Shown in pieces: positions 10,503 through 19,774 of a stretch of DNA of 64,000 nucleotides; positions within the stretch are counted from its first letter, which is position 1, and every line of letters starts with the position of its first letter. The notes below the pieces were generated by a model. The model saw nothing but the letters and a program-made list of their open reading frames with translations. It searched no databases and had not been told where the DNA came from. The stretch covers positions 19,613,839-19,677,838 of the forward strand of contig CM049316.1 in assembly GCA_026874595.1 (NCBI GenBank), written 5' to 3'. A program made the position numbers and the translations under genes. The DNA is from Sipunculus nudus. Its lineage: Eukaryota; Annelida; Sipuncula; Golfingiida; Sipunculidae.

Positions 10503-13500
10503 CTGAATTAATAGAATCATAACAGACATGCATGTTCCTTTGTCTGCATCTGAATCAAAATAAGTCATAAAAAGAAGACAAATTATAATTTGTATCACTC
10601 TTACACCAAAGGCTAGACGTGAGCAAAGTAAAGTTTTACTATACATTATACCGGTTGCCTTTGTTTTGGAGAAGTACATCTTCTATTGATTTTTAATCCA
10701 TGTTCTAGGATCTATCAACAAGCCCTGTCCATACTCTGAGTTTTCATTAATAGATTGCCTTAAAATCTCAACCCATATTTTTCGATTTAATAAGTACACT
10801 ACCTGCTAAATTTTTAGTCTGTCTGTGTTTTATTGGTACATTGCATGCCATCTCATTCCATATGCATAATTATCATTAATATGCTGTATTGAACTTATTA
10901 TGCAAAGAAATATTAAGAATCTTCACTTATTCATTGGAGATTTTTAGGAGTGAAGTATAAGGAGAGAAAAATAACTGTGGCCGGAAAAGCTTTGAAAGAT
11001 GAAAAGGTGATTGATGACAAGCCCAGGAACAATCGTAAAGTCATCATTAATTGTGAAACATAAATGTCTTTGGAAATGAAATAACCTGTCCATGCAGTGA
11101 CGGAGTCGCCATCTTTCCACAGGACTGTGAAGCCCACAACACCACCCGGTCCCTTGTTTGACCCTCTTCCTGTTGTAAAACAAGAAAAGAATTTGAAAGA
11201 TGCTGATTTGACAAATATTAAGAAAAGTGTGTGCGTCGAATAATGGTTTTTAATTGATGATGATCTAGTGCAACAAAAACAAACGAAAACAAACACAGAA
11301 ACAGAAACAATGAGCAAGCTCAATTCCAAGTTTAATTGAACATACCTCCAAATAGGCCTGATTGAAAATTAACAAAAATGCAGAATTATAAACAGAATAA
11401 GAAGTCAACAGGAGGCATAAACGGTAAACATTTCATTTAACCATTTAACAGAGGAACAGAAACTGAAATATTATTGGACTGATTGCATAATCAAAACATT
11501 TTGTGACAAGAATATTTGACTTTGTGTCTAATTAAAAAAATCGCATAATAATGTGGGTTGAAATGGTTTTTAGGAGCACGCTTAGTGGTTTAACCATATC
11601 CTATTATACACAAACACCCCCTTCACCCCCCCCCCTTACTACTGACCGATAACAGGAGAATGCCTGGAGGCACCTGCAGCTCCCGCCTCTCGCTCCACCG
11701 CCGTACGATACCGCCCTGACAGAGATCCGTCCGCGCCGTGAGATAGTTCCATCATTGATCCTAACTGATTATACCATGTTCCTTCTAGGTTCGTACAAGG
11801 AGGCTCTGTAAACATAAAGTAAAATATTAGCCCACCTACATTATATTTTCAGATGGACATTGGAGTCACAGACGTAGCATTGTTGTCATTGGTTTATTTG
11901 TCGTGTCTAACTAGGCTTTACGGGTTACCGTAATTGTATCCGCCAAAACAGAGTTTTGCGGATACTATGTTTTCAGCTGCACGCCGCCGCCGCCACCGCC
12001 GCCGCCGCCGCGTAGGTGTCCGGAGAACTCCTCCGTAAACGCTGGGCGGAATTTTACGAAACCCGGGATTATGTTTGGGTCACATGTGAACTGCTGCGCC
12101 CCGATTTTTTTTTTACCTCTGACCTTTCCTCTGCGCTCTGCGTCGGTTTGTGCGTCTGTTTCCACACATAAACCCACATATCTCGGGAACCGTTTGACGG
12201 ATCAGGAAAATTTTTTTGCACAAATGTAGCCCTTGGAGAGCTTTATAACATACACAAAAAATGGTGGCGCCACCTGCAACCATGTTTGCACAGTGTCCAT
12301 CTGTTCGTCTGCCTTGGGTTAAAATCACTCATATCTCTGCAGTGATTTGACTAATTCACCTGAAATTCGGCATGCTTATACATCCTGGATAGCTTTTCTG
12401 TTTTGATGACAGGTGGCGCCACCTACATTCACGTTTACGCTGCAGACATCCAAGCTCATATCTCGGGAACCGTTTGACCGATTGGGCCAAAATTTTGCAT
12501 GTGTATAGATCTCACATAGCTCTTTATCATACGCAAAACAAAACTGGTGGCGCCACCTGCAGCCATTTTTGCACAGCTTCAGTTTGTTTGTCTGCCATTT
12601 GATAAAATCACTCATATCTCGGCAGTGGTTTGACATATCTGCCTAAAATTTTGCATTTTTATACATCCCCGACAGCTCTCTTGATTTTATGACAGGTGGC
12701 GCCACCTGCATTCTAGTTTATGCAGCAGACATCCAAGCTCATATCTTGGGAACCGTTTGACCGATTGGGCCAAAGTTTTGCATGCGTATAGTTCTCATAT
12801 AGCTCTTTACTATACGCAAAACTGGTGGCGCCACCTTCAACCATTTTTGCACAGCGTCCATATGTTTGTCTGCCATGGGCTAAAATCACTCATAAACATA
12901 TAGTGGTTTGACTTATCTGCCTCAAATTTTGCATATGTATACAACTTGGACGGCTTTCTGGATTTTGTGGTAGGTGGCGCAACCTACATACACCATTTGG
13001 CTGCAGACATCCATGCTAATATGCAACACTTCACCCTATTTCCCCTTGCCACTCAATCCATGCCTCACTTCACCCGTTCCACTCTGATTTAGGCGGATAC
13101 ACGTAGTCGCTTGTCGACTACCCGTATTCTAGTTTATAACCCTTTTCGCTTTAGATTGAATTTACATTTCGGAAAAAATTCTGTTTATATTTTATATTTC
13201 AGGAAATACCTGACTTCGTGTCTATTGTATCTTTAATGTATTTTCATCATTCACTGTGTTTTTTTAGATTAAAAAAAGAAACATTTGAAAGCTGAAACAA
13301 AAGTATGCAACATGTCAGACATAAGACAATATATATGCTCAATTGATGATGTCCTATAGGTGTCAGTCTCGAGTGAGGCTGAGTGGCCCTCTGAACAGAA
13401 AAGGGTTGAAACTCATTCGAAAGACAAACACTATAAGGACAACCGATATTTGTGGTCTAGAAGAAGACCAGAGGGCACAGGTCTTGAGTTCGAAACTCTA

Positions 13501-14497
13501 CCAAGAGGCTGTGAGATTTTTCTCGGTCAGCCCCCACTGGGTGAGTACTCTGCAGGCTTAACGGGAACACTGTATTCCACAGTCGTGGTTCACTCACAGA
13601 AGAGTCCGTATTTTTTTTTTTTTTTTTTTTTTGGGAGGGGGGGGGGGGGGAGCTCGCAGATGCGGTATACAGAACCTTTTTGACGCTTAGATAGTCGTGT
13701 TACCGCCCTGTTACGTAGTTCCAATCCCTAACGGAAATCTGCAGATGTAGCCCTACCCAGTACTTAGTAAAAGAAAAAAAAAATGTACTTAACCCGTCGG
13801 ATCTCCAAATCATTCATGCATTACATGGTTAAGTTGATTCAATTTAATCTTTGTGTTATTAGTAACTTGCCATCTTATTTCATGTGTATATTTCACATTT
13901 ATTGGGGCCTATTTACATATCAACATAAAATATAGTGTTTTCTCCTTGCAATAATAGGGTTTCTCCAAATATTTCGTTTTAAAACAATTTGATTGCTCCT
14001 GTTTTGCATTCCATACATGGAAATATGCAAGCATTGTGCGCAACCAATAGGACAAAACACAAACATATTATTATATTCAAAGTCAGTTGTCTAGTATCCA
14101 CAACAGTGATGTAGTTCTGTTCATCCAAGTCCGAATGAAAGTCGAAGTTCAGGCTTCCCGAATCCAAGTCTGAGTCTTTGAAGTTCCAGTCAAAGTCTGA
14201 GTCCTTGAGGTTCCAGTTTAAGTCTAAGTCTTTGGGGTTCCAGTCAAAGTCCAGCCTCTTCGAGTCTGTGTCTTCTGGAACCCAAGCCCGAGTCAAACCC
14301 AGAGGACTAATGAAAAAAAAAACCCTTAAAAATGGACCCAAGGTCCGGAGAACACAGGGGTGGGGTGGGGGGGGGGGGGTGTCCAGGCCGCAAAATGTTG
14401 TATGAAACCTTTAACCTTTTGCTTGAGTGAGTGTAATAGATAATAAAAATGTGTATGCAAATGAATGGAAAGGATTAATGGGATCAAAGAAGTATTT

Positions 14498-14547
<50 letters not shown>

Positions 14548-14979
14548 CATGTGCAGAGACATTAATGAAAGTACATGTAGTCTAATCAGTATACATGTTT
14601 CCGCTGCCTAGCCTTGAATCAAGAAGGCTATTATTATGATTATGTAATCAGACTAGACAATAATACACCTCTAACTTTGTTTTTCTGTTTGATCATTAAA
14701 AGTTAAAATATAAATATTTGATAATTGATGGTTATTCTGATGGCTAATAATTAAACATTCACGATGAACGAAGCTCCAAAAGTTTAAATAAGAAGATACT
14801 CCGACTGACAAAATCAATGTAGTGCTCACATTAGCTGGGAAATGTGCACTTTGCAGAATATAGAGGTGCCCACATCAGCTAAACATAATAAAGAAAAAAA
14901 AAATGGGACTGCCTAAAAGTGCTCACTTTATAGAGGTGCCCAATTTATGGAGGTGCCCACTAACAGAGGTTCGACTGTG

Positions 14980-15040
<61 letters not shown>

Positions 15041-15387
15041 CTCTGAAGAAAAACAACACTTAATTCACAACAGTCTGTTTCACGGGATGCGACCCGATCA
15101 TCAGGTGAATGTGGTTAGAATGAAGCTAACGGCGTTATATATAACTGGGGATAGATTAGACTTGTCATTTTTATATTTACTGTACTTTTCAGAAACATAA
15201 GAATGTCATGTACAAACACACGTGCTTGGAGGAAAAGGTACAGGTCATATAAATGTCATATAAAATGTGAAACATGCATTTGCAACTTACCTGCGATTTT
15301 ATAAACAATAAGTTGCGAGGTGAGTCCAAACCTGAGAACAAATAGTACAAGTTGTACAACTCTAATTGCCCTGTCGTAGGAAGCCAT
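10342..15387 (-). CDS. Avidin-like secreted biotin-binding protein, gene A (complete, four exons, 166 aa)
   Basis: Exons at 15291-15387, 11647-11805, 11086-11169 and 10342-10502 all join in phase 1 to give an uninterrupted 166-residue protein ending in TGA. Residues 1-33 are a leader with a hydrophobic core (VVQLVLFVL). The mature part reads like streptavidin: GTWYNQLGS near residues 41-49, GADGSLSGRYRTAV, VGFTVLWKDG, DSVTAWTGQC, MMSWVLR and DVWQSTLIG. Biotin-contact positions kept are Asn45, Ser49, Tyr65, Thr67 (as in chicken avidin), Trp103, Ser108, Thr110, Trp112, Trp129 and the inter-subunit Trp142. The position of streptavidin Asp128 is Gly150, the one clear loss. Cys36 and Cys116 match the avidin disulfide, and Cys119 and Cys138 could form a second. 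Length matches the avidin family with a leader. The 3.5-kb first intron holds a SINE-like unit, a Helitron-like element and the hammerhead motif. Confidence 0.86.
11086..11169 (-). CDS. Avidin gene A, exon 3
   Basis: The acceptor is ACAACAG after a T-rich tract and the donor is ACAG|GTTATT. The exon is 84 nt, phase 1 on both sides. It encodes a Gly/Pro-rich turn, VVGFTVLWKDGDS and VTAWTG, the strands holding the Trp, Ser and Thr biotin contacts. Confidence 0.87.
11647..11805 (-). CDS. Avidin gene A, exon 2
   Basis: The acceptor TTTACAG ends at 11806 and the donor is ATCG|GTCAGT. The exon is 159 nt, phase 1 on both sides. It encodes PPCTNLEGTWYNQLGS, a GADGSLSG turn, RYRTAV and an Ala/Gly/Arg-rich loop ending SPVIG. 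It is much more GC-rich than the surrounding introns. Confidence 0.88.
11936..13132 (+). mobile_element. Helitron/Helentron-like non-autonomous element with internal tandem array
   Basis: The left end has GTATCCGCC at 11936-11944 inside a hairpin (TATCCG...CGGATA). The right end has the inverse GGCGGATAC at 13093-13101, then a GTAGTCG/CGACTAC hairpin at 13103-13121, seven bases, CTAG at 13129-13132 and a flanking T. The body holds a (GCC)n tract at 11982-12010 and a tandem array of about 280-bp units, each with two copies of the GGTGGCGCCACC palindrome. Short subterminal inverted repeats, a 3' hairpin and central tandem repeats fit the non-autonomous Helentron (HINE) pattern. No Rep/helicase ORF is present. 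It sits in intron 1 of avidin gene A. Confidence 0.55.
12240..12990. repeat. Tandem array, ~280-bp unit with GGTGGCGCCACC palindromes
   Basis: The 12-bp palindrome occurs at 12263, 12412, 12546, 12695 and 12824, with a one-mismatch copy at 12973. Spacings alternate near 149, 134, 149, 129 and 149 bp, so the true unit is about 280 bp and has two related halves. Shared flanking phrases are 'catatctcgggaaccgtttgac' and 'ctcatatctc.gcagtg.tttgac'. Confidence 0.85.
13353..13612 (+). mobile_element. SINE-like unit with tRNA-type promoter boxes
   Basis: TGGTCTAGAAG at 13453 resembles an A box. GAGTTCGAAACTC at 13486-13498 resembles a B box at normal spacing. The unit continues with a GC-richer body and ends in a long T run followed by poly-G. 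Overlapping ORFs on the plus strand have no family features. The ends and target duplication are not resolved. Confidence 0.35.
13612..13650. repeat. Poly-T / poly-G tract
   Basis: About 22 T followed, after GGGA, by about 14 G. Confidence 0.9.
14150..14290. repeat. 27-bp minisatellite rich in GAGTC/AAGTC
   Basis: About four imperfect 27-bp units containing 'aagtctgagtccttgaggtt'-type sequence. On the minus strand the frame stays open and encodes a 9-residue repeat of the type DWNLKDSDF, because the unit is a multiple of three. Related GAGTCC-rich sequence recurs at 51490-51570 and 55005-55080, which suggests a dispersed repeat rather than a gene. Confidence 0.65.
14501..14546. repeat. (TA)n microsatellite
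   Basis: About 22 TA units. Confidence 0.95.
14820..14985 (-). repeat. Pogo/Tigger-like terminal sequence fragment
   Basis: Read on the minus strand, the segment begins ACAGTCGAACCTCTGTTA and continues with two 'gtgggcacctc'-type repeats. An ACAGT start followed by AACCTC is typical of pogo-superfamily terminal repeats, and it directly abuts a TA tract as expected for TA-target insertion. A possible related end (CAGTGAAACCATTTTACC, minus strand) lies near 15710-15735. No transposase remnant was seen. Confidence 0.4.
14984..15038. repeat. (TA)n microsatellite
   Basis: About 27 TA units between the pogo-like end and the hammerhead motif. Confidence 0.95.
15063..15110 (-). ncRNA. Hammerhead ribozyme motif of Penelope-retroelement type
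   Basis: On the minus strand: stem-I strand ATTCAC (15110-15105), core CTGATGA (15104-15098), stem II CGGG/CCCG with a six-base loop, core GAAA (15081-15078), a very short stem III (AC...GT round AGACT), then GTT and stem-I partner GTGAAT (15068-15063). Both core boxes and a perfect 6-bp stem I are present. The predicted cleavage follows GTT, between 15069 and 15068. Minimal type-I hammerheads with a tiny stem III are known from terminal repeats of Penelope-like elements. Position 10.1/11.1 is T-T instead of the usual G-C, so activity may be reduced or lost. No Penelope ORF is nearby. Confidence 0.55.
15291..15387 (-). CDS. Avidin gene A, exon 1 (leader)
   Basis: The ATG is at 15387-15385 and the donor GCAG|GTAAGTTG is a near-perfect consensus. 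The exon supplies 32 codons plus one G, the phase demanded by exon 2. The peptide has a basic N-region (Arg6, Arg9), a hydrophobic core from Val10 to about Phe20 and a second hydrophobic patch near residues 26-29, so the exact signal-peptidase site is unclear. Assignment to gene A rests on strand, order, phase and the absence of a competing first exon. Confidence 0.7.
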
Positions 15388-16061
15388 TGTTCTGTTGGTT
15401 TAAAGCCTGCGGACGGAGGCCCAGATCTGTTCAATGACCCAAAGGAACTTCAATACGGATTTAAATTTATTTCGTACCTAATAGTCAAGGTCCTGTCAAG
15501 TGCAGTGTACGGCGTTATAACATGGTATGGTCCTTTGTAATTCAAATGAAATAACCTGATACCTCGGCACGTGTATGGGAATTATTTGTGACGTGAGTTG
15601 GTGTATTCGGTGATCATTAAGGAAAGTGCTGGTGGTGTCCACATAAAAATTAGAGGCCACTCAACAGAGCGCATCCCTCAGCTAAAGCAAAGATCACCCC
15701 ACTATATCCGCCTCGGTAAAATGGTTTCACTGTAATTTGATAGAAATATTCTAGGTAAGGTTCCGAAGTGCTGACAGCTTTATTAATTTTGTTCCCATGT
15801 AAATAAATATTCATATTTGAATAATACAAATGATCGAGATGAACTAAAAAAAGCATAAATGTTTCCATGGTCACGAGTTGACATTCTTAATACAGATTAT
15901 GCTGAGTGATAGACAAACCATAACACACTGAAGGGAGTAAAAAAAGTGTATTACACGGGGGTCAAATTTGAACTCACCAATCTTGTGGATGTATACCATT
16001 ATATTAATAATATTTACTGTTTTTTTATAATTTGTAAAAGTCATCGGCGAAAGAACGAGTG

Positions 16062-16290
16062 TCACTTGTTGGCCTGTTTTCTTGACGCTTTTAACAGCTG
16101 AATGTGTGTAGTCGTACGACCACCTGAATACCCCCGCCAGTGTCCCCCTGCATGATCAGCTGGACTGGCAGGTGTTGTTCTGCGTACTGTCAGGCTTCGG
16201 TAACCCGTGTTCAACTGGTCGGCTACTCGACAAATGCTGCCCGTAGCGTACGAGTGTCTCCCCAAAGCAATAGCCGTCTGTCTCAATGGA
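16062..16290 (-). other. GC-richer open segment, not assigned
   Basis: The minus strand is open for about 74 codons and composition is unlike the AT-rich flanks. The peptide is Thr/Arg/Gly-rich, without recognisable domains. Another frame of the same strand contains QGDTGGG, reminiscent of the serine-protease GDSGGP box, but is interrupted. It may be a decayed exon or repeat fragment. Confidence 0.25.
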
Positions 16291-16299
16291 ATACTTATA

Positions 16300-17500
16300 T
16301 TCTGACAAAAAAATACAGGTACAGCACATAACAGAACTAACTAAGTTCCATATGGTAATATATGTTATAAAATACTCAATTCTCGACTTCTATTTTTTTA
16401 CGAGATGTGCACATTATGCGACATAATTGGCAAAAATACCAAATGTGGGTTCACAGTGATCAAAACAAAACTAATGTGGCTTCACTTTTATATAAACATA
16501 CAGTCAAAAAAAATCAAATGTTCGAAAGGAAGATCGAGTGCATAACATAGGGGCGTATTCATAGGTTGGCGCTAAGGTGCGCGCGCCCCCTTTTATTCTG
16601 CTGACACTTATGCCAGGCAACAACTGGCAAGTGTTATGTTTGTTAATTAACATTTGTTTTATGTTCAATCATTTAAGTATACACACACTTAGATAAAATA
16701 TGGCGTATAAGTAAATAGATATTTTCTTGTTTCTCTATGCAGGAGTGTGGTAATGTTAGTCCTATATGGATCAAAAGAGAAAGAACAAACGCTTAGCAAG
16801 ATATTGTCTGTAATGTAAATGTTAAGAGTGTCAGACTTTGATAATTTCAAAAATAAATCTAAACAGTGAAGGGATTAAATACTTACACATTTCTCTCATG
16901 TTTTAGACCATCTTTTTTATCTATATTGTCTGTGTGCAGAAACATCATGGAGGATAGCCAAAAACTGTTAAACAATCAATGCTAGCTATTTGCACTTTCA
17001 CTAAATGCCTGCTATGCCTCATTTTTTAATTTACCATAGAATACACCAAGAGCCTATTGAAAAACTTCCGGTTTCTTGATTCTGGGGTAATTAAAATCTC
17101 CTCTAAATACCCAGCTACTGTCACTGGAGCTGGATTGCCAGGCTTGATGTTTGAAAGCTACTTTTTCAAAAATAATATAAACCTGAAAATAGCATGCAAA
17201 TAACAGCTGAGTGTTTTTCATGCTCTAGAGCTCTGAATGGGCCAGTAACTGCCCCCAGGCTGCGGGGTCTGCAGCCTATCCCGACCTGCTGGCCCTTAAA
17301 GGTTGAATTTTTCATGATTTTGCAGGGCGGGTGGGTAAAAATATATGATTTTTAATGCGGTTTCTGTGGGCCAAAAGTATGAATGTTGTAACATTGAGGA
17401 GATTTTTTACATTAACCAAAATGTAATGCCAAGGCCTGTTCAGTTGCTTTGATTATTCCATTTTCAGGAGAGAGCTTACTGTATATAAAAGTATTGAACT
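16300..17500. other. Intergenic stretch with no gene seen
   Basis: Mostly AT-rich. Short GC-richer patches occur at 16550-16600 (GCGCGCGCC-containing) and 17220-17300. Neither has splice sites, ORFs or repeat ends that I can support. Confidence 0.4.
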
Positions 17501-18696
17501 GGTGAAATCTAAATTCTTTGATTTTTAGACAGATTAGAATTTGCGGGGCTTACTCCATGTCCCCAACACTCTGCAGACCTCCTCAGCACTCATCACCACA
17601 CATGTGTAGTATAACTACACGAAACGGTTGCCGACAGGGGGCGCTATATTCGGGCTCATACTCCCTAACGTACATGCAGCCTCTAGAAATGTCGCAGAAA
17701 ATGTCCCAGTGACTACACATTTTGACATATCCAGGTACTACATAACTTCTAGTGATACATCCTCCACGCCTTGGAGCCCTTCAAAATGTCGCATGTAATG
17801 ACCCAGTGACTAGACATTTAGACATACTGAACCGGCGCCGATAGGCGGCCCTTGGACTATAAGAATATCAGTGAACATATTTGTAGCAATTTGTCGTATG
17901 ATATGTCATTTTTAGGAATATATATAAAATATTAATATATTTATATATGCATACATTATAGATATAAGTATCTGTATGCATGTAATGTAAGTCATAGATC
18001 AATATATGCATATCGTCTCTTGAAACATTTCCCTCAACCTTGGGCCCCCAAAAATGTCCCAGAGTATGTCCCAGTAAGTTAGACATTTCGACATATCGTC
18101 CTCTACTCAAGATTGGTACTAAACTGGCACCAATAGGGGGCGCTTGGAAGGTAAGAATAACAATAAAATGCTTTAGTAACAATATGTTGTATGAAATATT
18201 ATCACTAAATGATTACACATAACAGTTATATATTACACCTCCAAAGCCCTAGAGCCCTCCGAAATGTCGCAGATAATGTTCCTGAGACTAAACATTTAGA
18301 CATTTCCTGAAAGGGCCGACATTGGTACTAGTCGGGCGCCGGTAGGCGGCGCTTGGACTGTAAGAATTACAGTGGACATATTTAAAACAAAGTGTCGTAT
18401 GAGATATTATTAATAAATTATATATAATATTTATATAGGTATATACTTAGATGCATATCTGTATGTACATAATGAACTACATATATTAATAACTGAAAAC
18501 TTCTGGTAATACATCTCCTGCCGCCTGGAGCCCTCCGAAATGTCGCCGAAAATGTCCTAGTACCCGAGACATTTCGACACTTGACGCTATGGTTCGAGAT
18601 TGGTATTACACCAGCGCCTGTAGGGGTTTTATTTACTTGGAAGAATGACGGGAACGTGATTTATATGAAGTTGTCAATGGAAATAGAGAACAGTGG

Positions 18697-18700
<4 letters not shown>

Positions 18701-18742
<42 letters not shown>
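18701..18742. repeat. (TA)n microsatellite
   Basis: About 21 TA units inside the ~270-bp array. Confidence 0.95.
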
Positions 18743-18745
<3 letters not shown>

Positions 18746-19537
18746 GCATATAAATATCAAAAAGATATCTTAATATATACATAACTTCACGTGGTACATC
18801 CCCAACCCCTGCAGCCCTCCGAAATGTCACAGAAAATGTCCCAGTGACTAGACATTTCGATATTTCCTGCTCCGGCCGAGATGGTTACTAGGCAGCACAG
18901 ATATGCCGCGCTTGGACTGTAAGGAGATTAATGAACCTTTTTCATAACAATATGTCGTATGAAATATTATTATTAAAGGATTATATCTAATAATTATGTA
19001 TTTAATTATTAATTTATATAATAATGTACCACATATATAAATATATAAATCACTTCTCGTGATCCATTCCGGACCACCTTGAGCCCTCCGAAATGTCGCA
19101 GAACATGTCCCAGTGCCTTAGACATTTCGACTTTTCGTCCTCTGCTCGTAATCGGTACTTAACGGGCGCCGATAGGCGGCGCTTGGATTGTAAGAATAAC
19201 AAAAAACTTTTTTAATAACAATATGTCGTATGAAATATTGTTATTAAAGGATTATATGTAATATTTATGTATTTACTAATTAATTTATATCATAATGTAC
19301 CACATATTTAAACATATACATAACTTAACGTGACACATCCCCTACCCCCTCGAGGCCTCCGAAATGTCGCAGAAAATGTCCTTGTTATTTAGACATGTCC
19401 ACTTCTTCGTCCTCTGTTCGAGATTGGTACTTAACAGGTGTCAGTAGGGGGCGCTTGGACTGTCAGACTAACAAAGAACCTTTTTAATTACAATATGTCA
19501 TATGAAATATTATTATTAAATGATTATATCTAATATA

Positions 19538-19546
<9 letters not shown>

Positions 19547-19590
<44 letters not shown>
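19547..19590. repeat. (TA)n microsatellite
   Basis: About 21 TA units inside the ~270-bp array. Confidence 0.95.
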
Positions 19591-19596
<6 letters not shown>

Positions 19597-19774
19597 ACTA
19601 CATATATAAATATATACATAACATTCCCTCCGAAATGTCGCACATAATGTCCCAGTGACTCGACTTTTCGACATTTCCTACTCGGGTCGAGATTTGTACT
19701 AGAAGGGCGCCGACAGGCGGCGCTTACACACTAAGAATGACAAAAAAAAATTTACTAACATCAAGCTAGTGTTA

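Larger units (their letters stand above)
17600..19740. repeat. Satellite-like tandem array, ~270-bp units, about nine copies
   Basis: The phrase 'gaaatgtcgcag(a)aaatgtcccagtgacta.acattt' recurs near 17686, 17786, 18049, 18261, 18536, 18820, 19089, 19361 and 19632, mostly 265-290 bp apart. Each unit also holds a GC-rich box of the form GCGCCGATAGGGGGCGCTTGG. An AT-rich arm with 'aacaatatgtcgtatgaaatatt' follows and runs into (TA)n in some units (18701-18742, 19547-19590). Units are diverged from one another, so the array is not young. Confidence 0.85.

Noticed and set aside
11941-12010. (GCC)n run as a CpG-island promoter
   Set aside because: It is part of the Helentron-like element's microsatellite, with no start site or exon beside it.
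14326-14562. ORFs with long Tyr-Ile repeats (also near 18.6, 23.9, 24.5, 25.7 and 38.5 kb)
   Set aside because: They are translations of (TA)n microsatellites, not proteins.
16062-16290. Serine-protease-like QGDTGGG motif
   Set aside because: The frame is broken by stops on both sides, no His or Asp motifs are nearby, and the motif is short enough to be chance.
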